Shown in pieces: positions 47,975 to 56,413 of a stretch of 64,000 bases of DNA. The DNA comes from Xanthomonas sp. Leaf148 (GTDB lineage: Bacteria > Pseudomonadota > Gammaproteobacteria > Xanthomonadales > Xanthomonadaceae), in the NCBI RefSeq assembly GCF_001423585.1, contig NZ_LMOP01000011.1, positions 157,289-221,288 of the forward strand. The letters run 5' to 3'. Every line of letters begins with the position of its first letter. Within the stretch, counting starts at the first letter, position 1. A program made the translations under genes and the position numbers. The notes under the pieces are model-generated. The model ran no database searches, was not told the DNA's origin, and saw only the letters and a list, made by a program, of their open reading frames with translations.

Positions 47975-48000
47975 ACGCGATGCTGAAGGGCATGCGGCAA

Positions 48001-48036
48001 GACGCGCCTTTACTCCTGGCAATGAGTAAAGGCGTC
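48001..48036 (+). terminator. Terminator after doxX-pirin operon
   Basis: GACGCGCCTTTACTC pairs with GAGTAAAGGCGTC around an 8-nt loop, 27 bases after the pirin stop, followed by GCTATTTG. It is the most terminator-like structure in the window. Confidence 0.7.
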
Positions 48037-48447
48037 GCTATTTGAAGCTGCATCTGCATGTTTCCGACGCGGGGCTCCAATCGATGTTGTGTGGTGTTTG
48101 TCCCTGCGTCGGGTAACCCTGTGCCCATCAGACACCGTTTCACACTGACGTTGCGGACAGCAACGCTGATGCCTGCTTCTGCAAAGACTCTGCAGACATC
48201 GACTCCCGCCTTTTGATACATGCCAGGCGCCTCGAACCGTTGATGCCGGTACCCGCTCAAGCGGCGCTGTCGTCGGCGCTTCAACGACAACGTCTGGATC
48301 AAACGTTCCTTGGTCGGTTGCTCGCGTCGCACCTCACCACAGGCACGTCATCGCCACTGGGGTGTCAAGGGTCACGAGCGGCGCTGCGGCCTGACCACCG
48401 CTTCGGAAGCGCGTACATCAATGATTTGTTGAAGGCACTGCGATAGC

Positions 48448-48500
48448 CCAAGTGCTTCGACTGCGATACCCGGTACGTATCGACTAATCGGAGCACTTGG
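48448..48500. repeat. Nested hairpin in gap before blaI
   Basis: CCAAGTGCTTCGA (outer) pairs with TCGGAGCACTTGG, and GCGATAC pairs with GTATCGA inside it, giving a 53-nt double stem. It lies in the 47975-48605 gap, where I see no gene. Function is unknown: a small-RNA fold, a stem or a repeat remnant. Confidence 0.5.
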
Positions 48501-48605
48501 CGTCTATCGCGGCGTTTCCACATCAGCCTTACCGACAGCAGCAAACCGATAAGCGGCCTCTGCTTCTGAAGTAATCATCCTTACGACCCCCTGCCATCCG
48601 ACCTA

Positions 48606-48654
48606 TTGACGACAGCTGTAGTCATGTCTACGGTAGCGACATCTGTAGTCATGG
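48606..48654 (+). promoter_or_regulatory. Putative promoter-operator of blaI-M56 operon
   Basis: TTGACG at 48606 with 17-base spacing leads to TACGGT at 48629, a weak -10. GTAGTCATGTCTAC (48618-48631) is a palindrome with two mismatches that overlaps this promoter. GACA.CTGTAGTCATG occurs twice, at 48612-48627 and 48639-48654. BlaI-type repressors bind such TGTA/TACA-like dyads, so autorepression is likely. Confidence 0.5.
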
Positions 48655-48662
48655 GGCACGAG

Positions 48663-49049
48663 ATGAGCGCTAAGACCATCGGGGACCAGGAGCTGGCCCT
48701 GCTGCAACACATCGAGGAACAACGGCACGCCAGTGTGGGCGAGGTCGCTGCCGCGTTCGGCGAGCCACGTGGGCTGGCGCGCTCGACCGTGCTGACCATG
48801 ATGGAGCGGCTGCGCGCCAAAGGCTTTCTGCGCCGCAAGCAGGTAGACGGCATGTACCGCTACAGCGCCACCAGCGGGCAGGACGCGGTGGTGCGCACGG
48901 CGGTGGGGCAGTTCGTGGAAAACACCTTGCAGGGCTCGGTGTCGCCGTTCGTGGCGTGGATGTCGCAGCGCGCGGAGGTCAGCGATACCGAGCTGGCCGA
49001 ACTCGAAGCATTGGTCGCCAAGCTGCAATCGCAGCGCAAGGAGAGCTGA
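48663..49049 (+). CDS. BlaI/MecI/CopY-family repressor
   Basis: The 128-aa winged-helix protein matches the BlaI family (GDQELALLQHIEEQRHASVGEVAAAF, RSTVLTMMERLRAKGFLRRKQV, MYRYSAT) with a C-terminal dimer helix. BlaI-type repressors are cleaved when a partner M56 protease senses its signal. MSAKTIGDQ at 48663 was preferred; an ATG 12 bases before lacks a ribosome site, and translation from the TTG at 48606 would overlap the operator. The M56 gene follows by 3 bases. Confidence 0.9.
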   Translation: MSAKTIGDQELALLQHIEEQRHASVGEVAAAFGEPRGLARSTVLTMMERLRAKGFLRRKQVDGMYRYSATSGQDAVVRTAVGQFVENTLQGSVSPFVAWMSQRAEVSDTELAELEALVAKLQSQRKES

Positions 49050-49052
49050 ATC

Positions 49053-50675
49053 ATGCAGAGCCTGTTCGAACTGGTGGTGCAGCGGCTGGCGATGACCAGC
49101 CTGCAATCGGCCGCGCTGGTGGCGGTGGTGTGGCTGCTGTGCAAGGCGTTGCCGCGCCTGCCGGCGTCCACCCAATGCTGGCTGTGGTGGATGGTGGGGC
49201 TGCAGGCGTTGCTGGGCCTGTTTCTGGCACCGGTCGAGCTGGCGGTGTTGCCGGCCGCCGCACCGGTGGCGCAGGCAGTTGGGGACGCGGTCACGGCGCT
49301 GCCCAATGCATCGCCGTCGCTGTGGGTCCGCTGGGTGATGGCAGCCTGGTTGGCCGGTGTGCTGGTGATGCTGGCGCGCAGCGCAATGGCCTGGTGGATC
49401 AGCCGCCGTCAGGTGCAATCCACCGAGCCGTGTACTGATCGCGCACTGCTGGCGGCCCTGCAACTGGCCGCCGATGCGCACGGCTTGCGCCACGCACCGC
49501 CATTGCGCCTGAGCGCACACATCGATTCGCCGCAACTCATCGGCCTGTGGCGGCCGGTGCTGTTGTTGCCGTCGCGTCGCCTGGCCAGCATCAGCGACGA
49601 TGAGCTGGACATGGCGCTGACCCACGAGCTGGTGCATCTGCGTCGGAATGACCTGCTGTGGGGGCTGCTGCCGGCATTGGCGCAGCATCTGTTCTTCTTC
49701 CATCCGCTGCTGCATCTGGCCGCGCGCGAATACGCCATCGCCCGCGAAGCCGCCTGCGATGCGGCGGTGGTTGCCGGTCACGTGCGCTGCCGTCACGACT
49801 ATGGCCGCCTGCTGGTCAGCCTTGGGGTTTCTGCAGCGCCGGTGGCTGGGGTGTCCAGTGCGTCGCCGAGTTTTCTGAGCCTCAAGCGCCGTTTGATCAT
49901 GTTGCAAAACACCAACGCCACACCGGGCTGGGGCGCGCGTGCGCTGGTCGCGGTGGCGGTCCTGGGCGTGGCACCGCTGCGTCTGGTCGCCATGCCCGCG
50001 CCGCTGCCGTCGCCTGCGCTGCAGCCGGTCGTGGTCACCGCCAGCGCATCGCCGGCGATGTCGCACGGCATGCGCAGTGCCAATGGCGCTGCTCCACTGC
50101 AGCTGCAGGCAGCGCCTGCGGCACCGGCTGCGGCACCGGCCGCACCTGCAGCACCGGCAAACGGCGTGCTGGCGGGTGTGCTGGATGCGCCGGGCGCGCA
50201 AGACACGCAAGACACTTGGCAGATGGACACCTCCGGCTGGGATGCCGACGCACAGCAAAGCGTACGCGACGCCATCGATGAGGCCACACGCAGCGCGAAG
50301 GCTGCCGAGGTGGAGGCACGGGCCGCCGCACAGCAGGCCATCGAAGCGAGCGATATGCATGCACAGATGCGCCAGGACGAGCTGCAGGCGGCGCAGGACG
50401 CATTGGTAGAAGCACGCGAGCAACTGGAGTCGCTCGGCCCCGAGCTGGAGCAGGCCAAGCAGGACGCGCAGCAGCAGGTGCGTGAAGCGGCGCAGCAGAT
50501 CCGCGAGGTGGCGTTGCAACAACGCAACGCGCAATACGCCTATGTTGCCGCCGCGCGCCAGGCAGCCGAGTTGAGCCGCCATCAGGCCGAAGCGGACAAG
50601 GAAGCCGCACGCCAGGACCGCCTTAACGCCGCGCGTGCCCAACACTCCGCGGCCGGCACGGACCAAGACAACTAG
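49053..50675 (+). CDS. M56 (BlaR1-type) membrane metallopeptidase without penicillin sensor
   Basis: The 540-aa membrane protease has N-terminal hydrophobic helices near 17-60 and 93-115. The zinc motif is HELVH (His191-His195), with Glu232 in REAACDAAV nearby. A further helix around 295-310 places the C-terminal 230 residues outside, after a Pro/Ala linker. That region is mostly coiled coil (EQLESLGPELEQAKQDAQQ), not the Ser-x-x-Lys penicillin-binding domain of BlaR1. It presumably senses another envelope signal and cleaves the BlaI partner. GGAGA precedes the ATG. Confidence 0.9.
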   Translation: MQSLFELVVQRLAMTSLQSAALVAVVWLLCKALPRLPASTQCWLWWMVGLQALLGLFLAPVELAVLPAAAPVAQAVGDAVTALPNASPSLWVRWVMAAWLAGVLVMLARSAMAWWISRRQVQSTEPCTDRALLAALQLAADAHGLRHAPPLRLSAHIDSPQLIGLWRPVLLLPSRRLASISDDELDMALTHELVHLRRNDLLWGLLPALAQHLFFFHPLLHLAAREYAIAREAACDAAVVAGHVRCRHDYGRLLVSLGVSAAPVAGVSSASPSFLSLKRRLIMLQNTNATPGWGARALVAVAVLGVAPLRLVAMPAPLPSPALQPVVVTASASPAMSHGMRSANGAAPLQLQAAPAAPAAAPAAPAAPANGVLAGVLDAPGAQDTQDTWQMDTSGWDADAQQSVRDAIDEATRSAKAAEVEARAAAQQAIEASDMHAQMRQDELQAAQDALVEAREQLESLGPELEQAKQDAQQQVREAAQQIREVALQQRNAQYAYVAAARQAAELSRHQAEADKEAARQDRLNAARAQHSAAGTDQDN

Positions 50676-51178
50676 AGACCTGCGCCGCAGCACAGCGCGC
50701 ATTGCCATGGCAGTGCGCGGCAGTAGATCCAACGCGTAGCGCACGACCCAAGCGTGAGGTATGGCCTGCAGTCGCCAGGCGGGCGGCGCCGTGCCTGGAA
50801 TGCATGGTGCTGGTGATCGTTGATCTTTGATTACTGATTGCTGATTACTCTGCGCCGGCGGCGGCCGGCATGTCAGCACCGCATACCTTGTCGCCGTTCC
50901 TGACGGCGGTACCGGCGGTTGATCTTTGTACCGGCAGCGCAGGCGTTCCATCACCGCTCCTTCCGATTGACCGTTTCATCCAGCGCGACCACTGCAGTGA
51001 TCGCGCACAGCACCAGACGCTGTACCCCACTCACGCGGGTCAGGCCACGCGCCCGCTCATCGACTCAGCACGTCTCGACGCAACCAGCGTCGGCAACGCC
51101 GTGGCCGTGTGTTCGCTATTGCCCCATCCGCCTGACCGCTACCGGCCGGCGGCACCCACATCCCCAAGGAGATCGCAC
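50676..51178. other. Gap between M56 gene and first secreted paralogue
   Basis: No gene is supported. An AT-richer run at 50815-50850 carries TGATTRC three times (50828-50848) and may mark a promoter. AAGGAG at 51165-51170 is the ribosome site of the next gene. Confidence 0.5.
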
Positions 51179-52213
51179 ATGCATCAGATTACGTTCCCAC
51201 AGCAGCGTCTGCGCCGCGCCTTGCTGCTTGCTCTCGGCGCGCTCGCTGCGCCCATGCTGATGGCAGCACCGGCAGCACCGGCAGCACCGGCAGCACCGGC
51301 AGCACAGGCAGCACAGGCAGCACAGGCAGCAACAACAGCAGCACCAGCAGCACCAGCAGCACCAGCAGAACCAGCCAGAGCAACATTACCGGCAGTAGCA
51401 GCCAACGCAGCCGCGATGCCGTTACCGCCCGCACCGCCTGCGCCGGCCCATCGCGCTGCGCCACGCGCTGCTTCGACCTTCGCATCCGGTACTGCGCCGG
51501 TCGCCCCTTCGGCGCCATCGGCCTCTGCCACTTCCGTGGCACTGTCAGCACCGGCCGGGTCTGCACAGCCCGCGCATCCACACGCTCCTCTCGCTCCACC
51601 CACTGCGCCGATTTCTCCCGCAGTGATGCCCACACCAACGCCTGCGCTTTCGACGCCACGCCTAAGGCACGTCGCATCCGTCGCGCGATCGACCAAAGCC
51701 GCTTGCGGCAGCAACGCGCAGGACATCCAGGACGATGGCGATGCCTATGTGCTGCTGCAGGGTGAGCGCCATCTCATGCACGGCACCACCGACGATCTGC
51801 AGACCGCACATCGGTACACCAATGCCAATGGCTGGGTGCTGTGGTTCCGGGCCAACGGCGTGCAATACGTCGTGCGCGATCCGGGCCTGCTGCATCGGCT
51901 GCGCACCGGCTATGCACGCAGCCTGCAACTGCGCGCGGCCCAGGACAGTGTGCAAGCGCGTCAGCAAGCGCTTGCCGCGCAACTCGCCGCCGCAGCTGCC
52001 GGTACACCTGGGTCTATGGCAACAGCGACGCAACCTGTGCAGGGCGCTGCCGGCGACACACAGGCGCTGGCGGAACAGCAGCGCCTGTTGACGCAGCAGC
52101 AGGCCGTGCTGGCCAGAAAGCAGGCCGGCGCCACGCGGCTCGCCACCCGCCAGGCGCTGAGCATTCTGCGCGAAGCACTTGCCAGTGGTCGGGCAACGCG
52201 GGTGACTGGCTAG
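51179..52213 (+). CDS. Exported Ala/Pro-rich protein with paralogous YVVRD domain
   Basis: The 344-aa secreted protein has a signal peptide (LLLALGALAAPMLMAAP). About 130 residues of Ala/Pro repeats follow, built from 9-base units. The domain (about residues 185-245) has DAYVLLQGERHLMHGTTDDL, WVLWFRANGVQYVVRDPG and an LxRLRTGYA end. The C-terminus is a Gln/Ala-rich helix. The following gene product has the same domain and tail. No family was recognised. It sits downstream of the BlaI/M56 pair and may be its target or effector. Confidence 0.8.
   Translation: MHQITFPQQRLRRALLLALGALAAPMLMAAPAAPAAPAAPAAQAAQAAQAATTAAPAAPAAPAEPARATLPAVAANAAAMPLPPAPPAPAHRAAPRAASTFASGTAPVAPSAPSASATSVALSAPAGSAQPAHPHAPLAPPTAPISPAVMPTPTPALSTPRLRHVASVARSTKAACGSNAQDIQDDGDAYVLLQGERHLMHGTTDDLQTAHRYTNANGWVLWFRANGVQYVVRDPGLLHRLRTGYARSLQLRAAQDSVQARQQALAAQLAAAAAGTPGSMATATQPVQGAAGDTQALAEQQRLLTQQQAVLARKQAGATRLATRQALSILREALASGRATRVTG
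51263..51371 (+). repeat. 9-bp coding repeat GCAGCACCG and variants
   Basis: About twelve tandem 9-base units encode Ala-Ala-Pro, Ala-Ala-Gln and similar tripeptides in the linker just after the signal peptide. Expansion or contraction would stay in frame, so the linker length is likely variable among strains. Confidence 0.85.
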
Positions 52214-52509
52214 CTGCAGCAACTGCGAACCGGCGTGGACGCAGCCTTGCCGTACAGCTGCGGTCTTCGACGACGTACAGCGTGCTGCTGCGGGTAGTGC
52301 ATTACGCCTGCAACGCCACGCTTGTTTACGGGCGGCACCGGTAAGGGCAAGCAGTGTTTGTTGGGCCGCCAGCAACGACATGTGCAAGCAACGCCAACCC
52401 TGCATTCGCTTCGCCGGTGCAGCTCTGCAATCGAAAGCACCGCAATACGACGCGCAGCAGCGCATCACACGAAAGATTTGCCCAACCTCATCCACACAAG
52501 GAGATTCCC

Positions 52510-53367
52510 ATGCTGCACCTAACCCCCGCATCGGCGCGCGCTGGCTTGATGACCCTCTTGGCGATTGCGCTCACCAGCGCGTTGACGCCATGTATGGCCG
52601 CACGATCAGCTGGTCAACCCAGCACTGCGCCTGTGCCCGGTACGCAAACACCGGTTATTGCATCGGCCCCGGTCGCTGTAATTGCCGCGACCGCGATGCC
52701 CACTGCGCCGCACGCACCGGCAGCGCCGGCGACATCCATGCGCACGCCGACTAGCGACGTGACCACGTATGGCCATCTCACCCTGTCGGATCACCCCGAC
52801 CAGGACGCGTACGTGCTGATCCAAGACGGCGAGGCGCTCATGCACGGCTCCACCGAGGATCTGGCCCGCGCGCGGCGCCTGGCTGGTAGCACGGGCGCAC
52901 TGCTGTGGTTTCGTAACAGTGGCAAGAGCTACGTGGTGCGCGATGCGGCTACCCTGCAGCGCATCCGCGTGCTGTACGCACCGGTCAGCCAGCTGGGCGA
53001 AGCCCAGGGTGCGCTGGGCGAGCGGCAGGGCCAGCTGGGCGAGCAGCAAGCGGCGTTGGGAATGCAGATGGCCGCCGTGGCGGCACGCGATGCGGCCGCT
53101 GCCGTGGCGCAGGCGCGTGCGTCGCTTGCACGCGACAACGCTGCGGCGCGGCCGGCCACGTCCACGACGCAGCAGGCCAACGCGGCCAGGCAACGCAGCA
53201 CGCAGCAGCAGATCGAGGCATTGGCCACGCAACAGCAAGCGCTCGCTGCGCAGCAGGCCGATCTGGCCACGCAACAGGCCGCGGCAAGCGCGCGTGCAGA
53301 CGGCCAGGCGCGGCACGCCATGCGTGAGGCCATCCGCAACGGCCTGGCAAGCCCTGTGACGCGTTGA
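52510..53367 (+). CDS. Exported paralogue with YVVRD domain and LGxxQ repeats
   Basis: The 285-aa secreted protein has a signal peptide (MTLLAIALTSALTPCMA), a short Pro/Ala linker, and the domain DAYVLIQDGEALMHGSTEDL..LLWFRNSGKSYVVRDAATLQRIRVLYAPVSQL. LGEAQGALGERQGQLGEQQ heptads and a Gln/Ala-rich helical tail follow. It is clearly homologous to the preceding gene product over the domain and tail. AAGGAG precedes the ATG. The 295-base gap before it carries no gene. Function is unknown. Confidence 0.8.
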   Translation: MLHLTPASARAGLMTLLAIALTSALTPCMAARSAGQPSTAPVPGTQTPVIASAPVAVIAATAMPTAPHAPAAPATSMRTPTSDVTTYGHLTLSDHPDQDAYVLIQDGEALMHGSTEDLARARRLAGSTGALLWFRNSGKSYVVRDAATLQRIRVLYAPVSQLGEAQGALGERQGQLGEQQAALGMQMAAVAARDAAAAVAQARASLARDNAAARPATSTTQQANAARQRSTQQQIEALATQQQALAAQQADLATQQAAASARADGQARHAMREAIRNGLASPVTR

Positions 53368-53424
53368 TCGCGATGGCCGCGGTTCGCCGATACTGCAGGG
53401 CATTGGCGGAAGGGCGAGCGGGCG

Positions 53425-54540
53425 ATGACGTACCGGGTGGTGGTGTTGGGTGGCTATGGGCACTTCGGTGCGCGCATCGTGCGGGCGCTGGCCGCCTTGC
53501 CACACCTGCATGTCATTGCCGCCGGGCGCCATCCCGGCGCGATCGCCGCGACCTGGCCCGACGCCGTGCCTGGCCGTATTTCCGCATGCCGGCTGGATAG
53601 TGCCGCCGACGATTTCGCCATGCGCCTGGCCGCCACCGCCGCCGATGTAGTGGTGCACACCGCCGGACCATTCCAGGGCCAGGACTATGCAGTGGCGCGC
53701 AGCTGTCTGCAGGCCGGCATGCACTACATCGACCTGGCCGACGGCCGTGCGTTCGTGCGCGATTTTCCGGACGCGTTGCACGGCCTGGCACAGCACGCTG
53801 GCCGCGTGGCGATCAGCGGTGCCAGCACCTTGCCCGCACTGTCCAGTGCAGTGATCGACGCACTGCTGCCGCGCTTGTCGACCCTGCACGCCATTGGCAT
53901 GGTGATCGCGCCCGCCCAGGGCACGCCGCTGGGGCTGGCCACCGTGCGTGCGGCGCTGTCGTACTGCGGCACGCCGTTTACATGGTGGAGCGAGGGCTGT
54001 TGGCAGACCGTGGTGGGCTGGGCATCGCCGCAGCGGGTGCAGTTTGCACAGCTGGCACCGCGGCTGGCATCGCCCTGCGATGTGCCCGATCACGACCTGC
54101 TGCCGCAGCGCTACCCCGGCGTGTGCAGCGTGCAATTCCGCGCCGCGCTGGAGGTGCCGTTTCTGCAGCGCTGCCTGGCCGCGCTGGCCTGGTTACGCCA
54201 GCGCGGCGTGCCGGTGCCGATACCGCGTCTGGCGCCAGCGTTCGCACGCGCAGGGCGCTGGTTCGACCGCTTCGGCACCGACCTGGGCGGCATGCGCGTG
54301 GAGCTGGCCGGCGAGCGCGATGGACAGCCGCTCACCGTGCGTTGGGACCTCACCGCAGCGATGTTGCATGGCCCGGAAATCCCCTGTTTCGCCGCGATCC
54401 TGCTGGTGCGCAAACTCGCCGCGGGGCAGGTGCTGCCAAGCGGCGCCCACGCCTGCATGGGGCTGCTGACCCTGGCCGACTTCGAGCAGGAATTCGCCGC
54501 CTGGCAGATGCGTACAGACGTGGTGGAGACGCGGCCGTAA
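53425..54540 (+). CDS. Saccharopine-dehydrogenase-like NAD(P)-binding protein
   Basis: The 371-aa protein has an N-terminal Rossmann fold (YRVVVLGGYGHFGARIVRAL, VVVHTAGPFQGQDYAVARSCLQAGMHYIDLADGR) of the saccharopine dehydrogenase/trans-acting enoyl reductase group. A C-terminal catalytic-type domain follows. These proteins act on amino-acid or lipid intermediates; the substrate is unknown here. It starts 57 bases after the second secreted paralogue on the same strand and could be co-transcribed. Confidence 0.85.
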   Translation: MTYRVVVLGGYGHFGARIVRALAALPHLHVIAAGRHPGAIAATWPDAVPGRISACRLDSAADDFAMRLAATAADVVVHTAGPFQGQDYAVARSCLQAGMHYIDLADGRAFVRDFPDALHGLAQHAGRVAISGASTLPALSSAVIDALLPRLSTLHAIGMVIAPAQGTPLGLATVRAALSYCGTPFTWWSEGCWQTVVGWASPQRVQFAQLAPRLASPCDVPDHDLLPQRYPGVCSVQFRAALEVPFLQRCLAALAWLRQRGVPVPIPRLAPAFARAGRWFDRFGTDLGGMRVELAGERDGQPLTVRWDLTAAMLHGPEIPCFAAILLVRKLAAGQVLPSGAHACMGLLTLADFEQEFAAWQMRTDVVETRP

Positions 54541-54824
54541 GTGTGGGTGCGGTGCACGCCACACAGTGAATCGTAGCGACAGCACGCCGCTGTGCGGCGG
54601 CGGTGCAGATCTGCGCATCTCCATGTAAGTCGCGATCGCGTCATCGGCACGTGCAATTGCGGATGCGCTCTGGACGCCGCGTCTGCTTCCACCCGCACTT
54701 GTTGTGAAAGCAGACCGAGCGCGGGAATGCGTGGCACAGCCGCGCTATCGCATCTTCAGATCCATGGCTATCAGTGCAAACGCGTAATGCCGGACGTGCA
54801 AGAAATTGGCCGTTGCACTGCGTC

Positions 54825-54969
54825 TCGTAGAGCTGCTGACAAAAAACCATTGTGCTCATCACCAGCTGAGTGCAGCTGGTGCGCGGTGCACCACCCGTAC
54901 ATCCAGTTCTGAGCGCTTTCTCCAAATACACCATACGGCTGTTCGCTACGTTTTATCAGCCGCTCTCAG
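54825..54969 (-). repeat. Dispersed ~143-bp repeat, copy 3 (diverged)
   Basis: Read on minus it begins CTGAGAGCGGCTGATAAAACGTAGC, passes through ATGTACGGGTGGTGCACCGCGCACC and ends TTTGTCAGCAGCTCTA. It aligns end to end with copies 1 and 2, with many substitutions. It fills part of the 54541-55043 gap; I see no gene in the rest. Confidence 0.7.
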
Positions 54970-55043
54970 GCACCACCCACGGAGGACCGACGAGATCGCA
55001 CACCACACTCCAATCCCGAATCCCCATTCCCAAATCCCCGCCC

Positions 55044-55829
55044 TTACACCTCCCGCACCGTCCGAAACGCCTCCATATCGGCAAACGTGCAAAAGTGAAA
55101 GCGCGGGATCGTGATCGGGCCCGCTGCCGCAAGTCGCTTGAGCCAGTCGCCTACTGCAGTGCGATAGGCAGCCTGCTCTGCGCTATCGAGCGTCTCGCAC
55201 AGGTAGGCCAGCGAAAGATGAAACTGGAAGTTGATGTAGTCCGGGCGCTGCAAGCGGGTCAGCGTCATCAGTGCCTGGCGCGCCGTTTCCAGGCGCTGTG
55301 CGGTCTGCGCGTCGGCAGGTTGCAGCGGGATGAGCAGATTGTCGTTGTTGCCGGTCTTTGCCGCAGCCGGATTCACCACAAAGCGGCACGCACCCAACGG
55401 CGCGGCAGTGCGTTGCGCCAGCCGCGCAAGAACATCGGCATTGATCTCGCTCAACGCCACATCGCGCGCCAAATCGCTTGGCCAGGGCCCGCGTGCGCGG
55501 TCGATTTCGTTGACCCCGCCCAGCAGGGTCACGTGATAACTGCTGGGCGGCAGCAGCGCGAACTTGTTCGCGAAGCGGTGCCCGGGCAGTTCGCGGTAGA
55601 TGTCCAGCACGCGGTCGAAGCTGTCGTAGCCATCGCCCTGTTGTTCGAGGTGGCCAACGAAGGTATTGCCGGCAAATGCCATCGGCCGACGGGAGCGCAG
55701 GAACTTGCGCCCCACATCCGGCGGTGGCGCGGCGCTCAGTGCGGGCAGGGCGGAGCCCAGCAACGAGGCACCAGCGGCGGCTGCCACCAGGCGACGTCGG
55801 CTGATCCGTGTATCCAGCAATGAAACCAT
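55044..55829 (-). CDS. Tat-exported DUF1868 2H-phosphoesterase-like protein
   Basis: The 261-aa protein has a twin-arginine signal (ISRRRLVAAAAGASLLGSALPALSA). The two H-x-T/S motifs of 2H phosphoesterases are in YHVTLLGGVNEID (about residue 100) and FHLSLAYL (about 205). DUF1868 members resemble 2'-5' RNA ligases/cyclic phosphodiesterases. Export of such a fold is notable: a periplasmic substrate such as cyclic phosphates is possible but unproven. AAGGA precedes the ATG. The gene is monocistronic. Confidence 0.82.
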   Translation of the reverse strand: MVSLLDTRISRRRLVAAAAGASLLGSALPALSAAPPPDVGRKFLRSRRPMAFAGNTFVGHLEQQGDGYDSFDRVLDIYRELPGHRFANKFALLPPSSYHVTLLGGVNEIDRARGPWPSDLARDVALSEINADVLARLAQRTAAPLGACRFVVNPAAAKTGNNDNLLIPLQPADAQTAQRLETARQALMTLTRLQRPDYINFQFHLSLAYLCETLDSAEQAAYRTAVGDWLKRLAAAGPITIPRFHFCTFADMEAFRTVREV

Positions 55830-56413
55830 GCGGCCAATCCTTCAAGTTCAGGGTCAACCCACAACGTGCGCAATAAACCCGGCCACATCGCAGTGCGTTG
55901 GTGTGCGTCGATGACAGCTCCTGCGGCGAGCTGACGAACCGACAACTGCGCACAGCGCAGCACGGCAGCGAACTCGCAGGCTGCGCATCCGTCAGTGGTT
56001 AGGTCTGCAGAACGCTGGAAACCAGCGCTGCGGACGGAACCTCAACTGCACTGTAAGACCGCCGAAAAAAACGAATATGACAGCGCCCCACCTTTCACAT
56101 CGAAAAGGCGGCCTTCTTCGCAAAGACGGCCAAGCGTTCGGGTCGCCGCTTTTGCGTGGCTTGAATGCCGAAACACCTCATCTTGCCCATCGCGCACACG
56201 CTGCGGAAAGACAGACCGCCGGCCATCGCACAACGATTCGTCGCACACCTGCGCATGCTGCTCGCTGCGCTCCGCAACAACGCGAAAGCAGCCGCACCGC
56301 GATGAGAAGTAACGGGGCAGGGCACTTTTGTCGCCGGATCGTGATCACCAGCGCACCGCATCACTGATATCCAGATCTGACCCGCCAGCACCGCCCGGGC
56401 TCGCCGCAGACCG
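55830..56413. other. Gene-poor stretch between DUF1868 and mrfB-like genes
   Basis: No frame on either strand has a convincing product. Short frames on both strands cover 56077-56391 but have no recognisable domain. The first part upstream of 55829 should hold the DUF1868 gene promoter. Confidence 0.45.
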
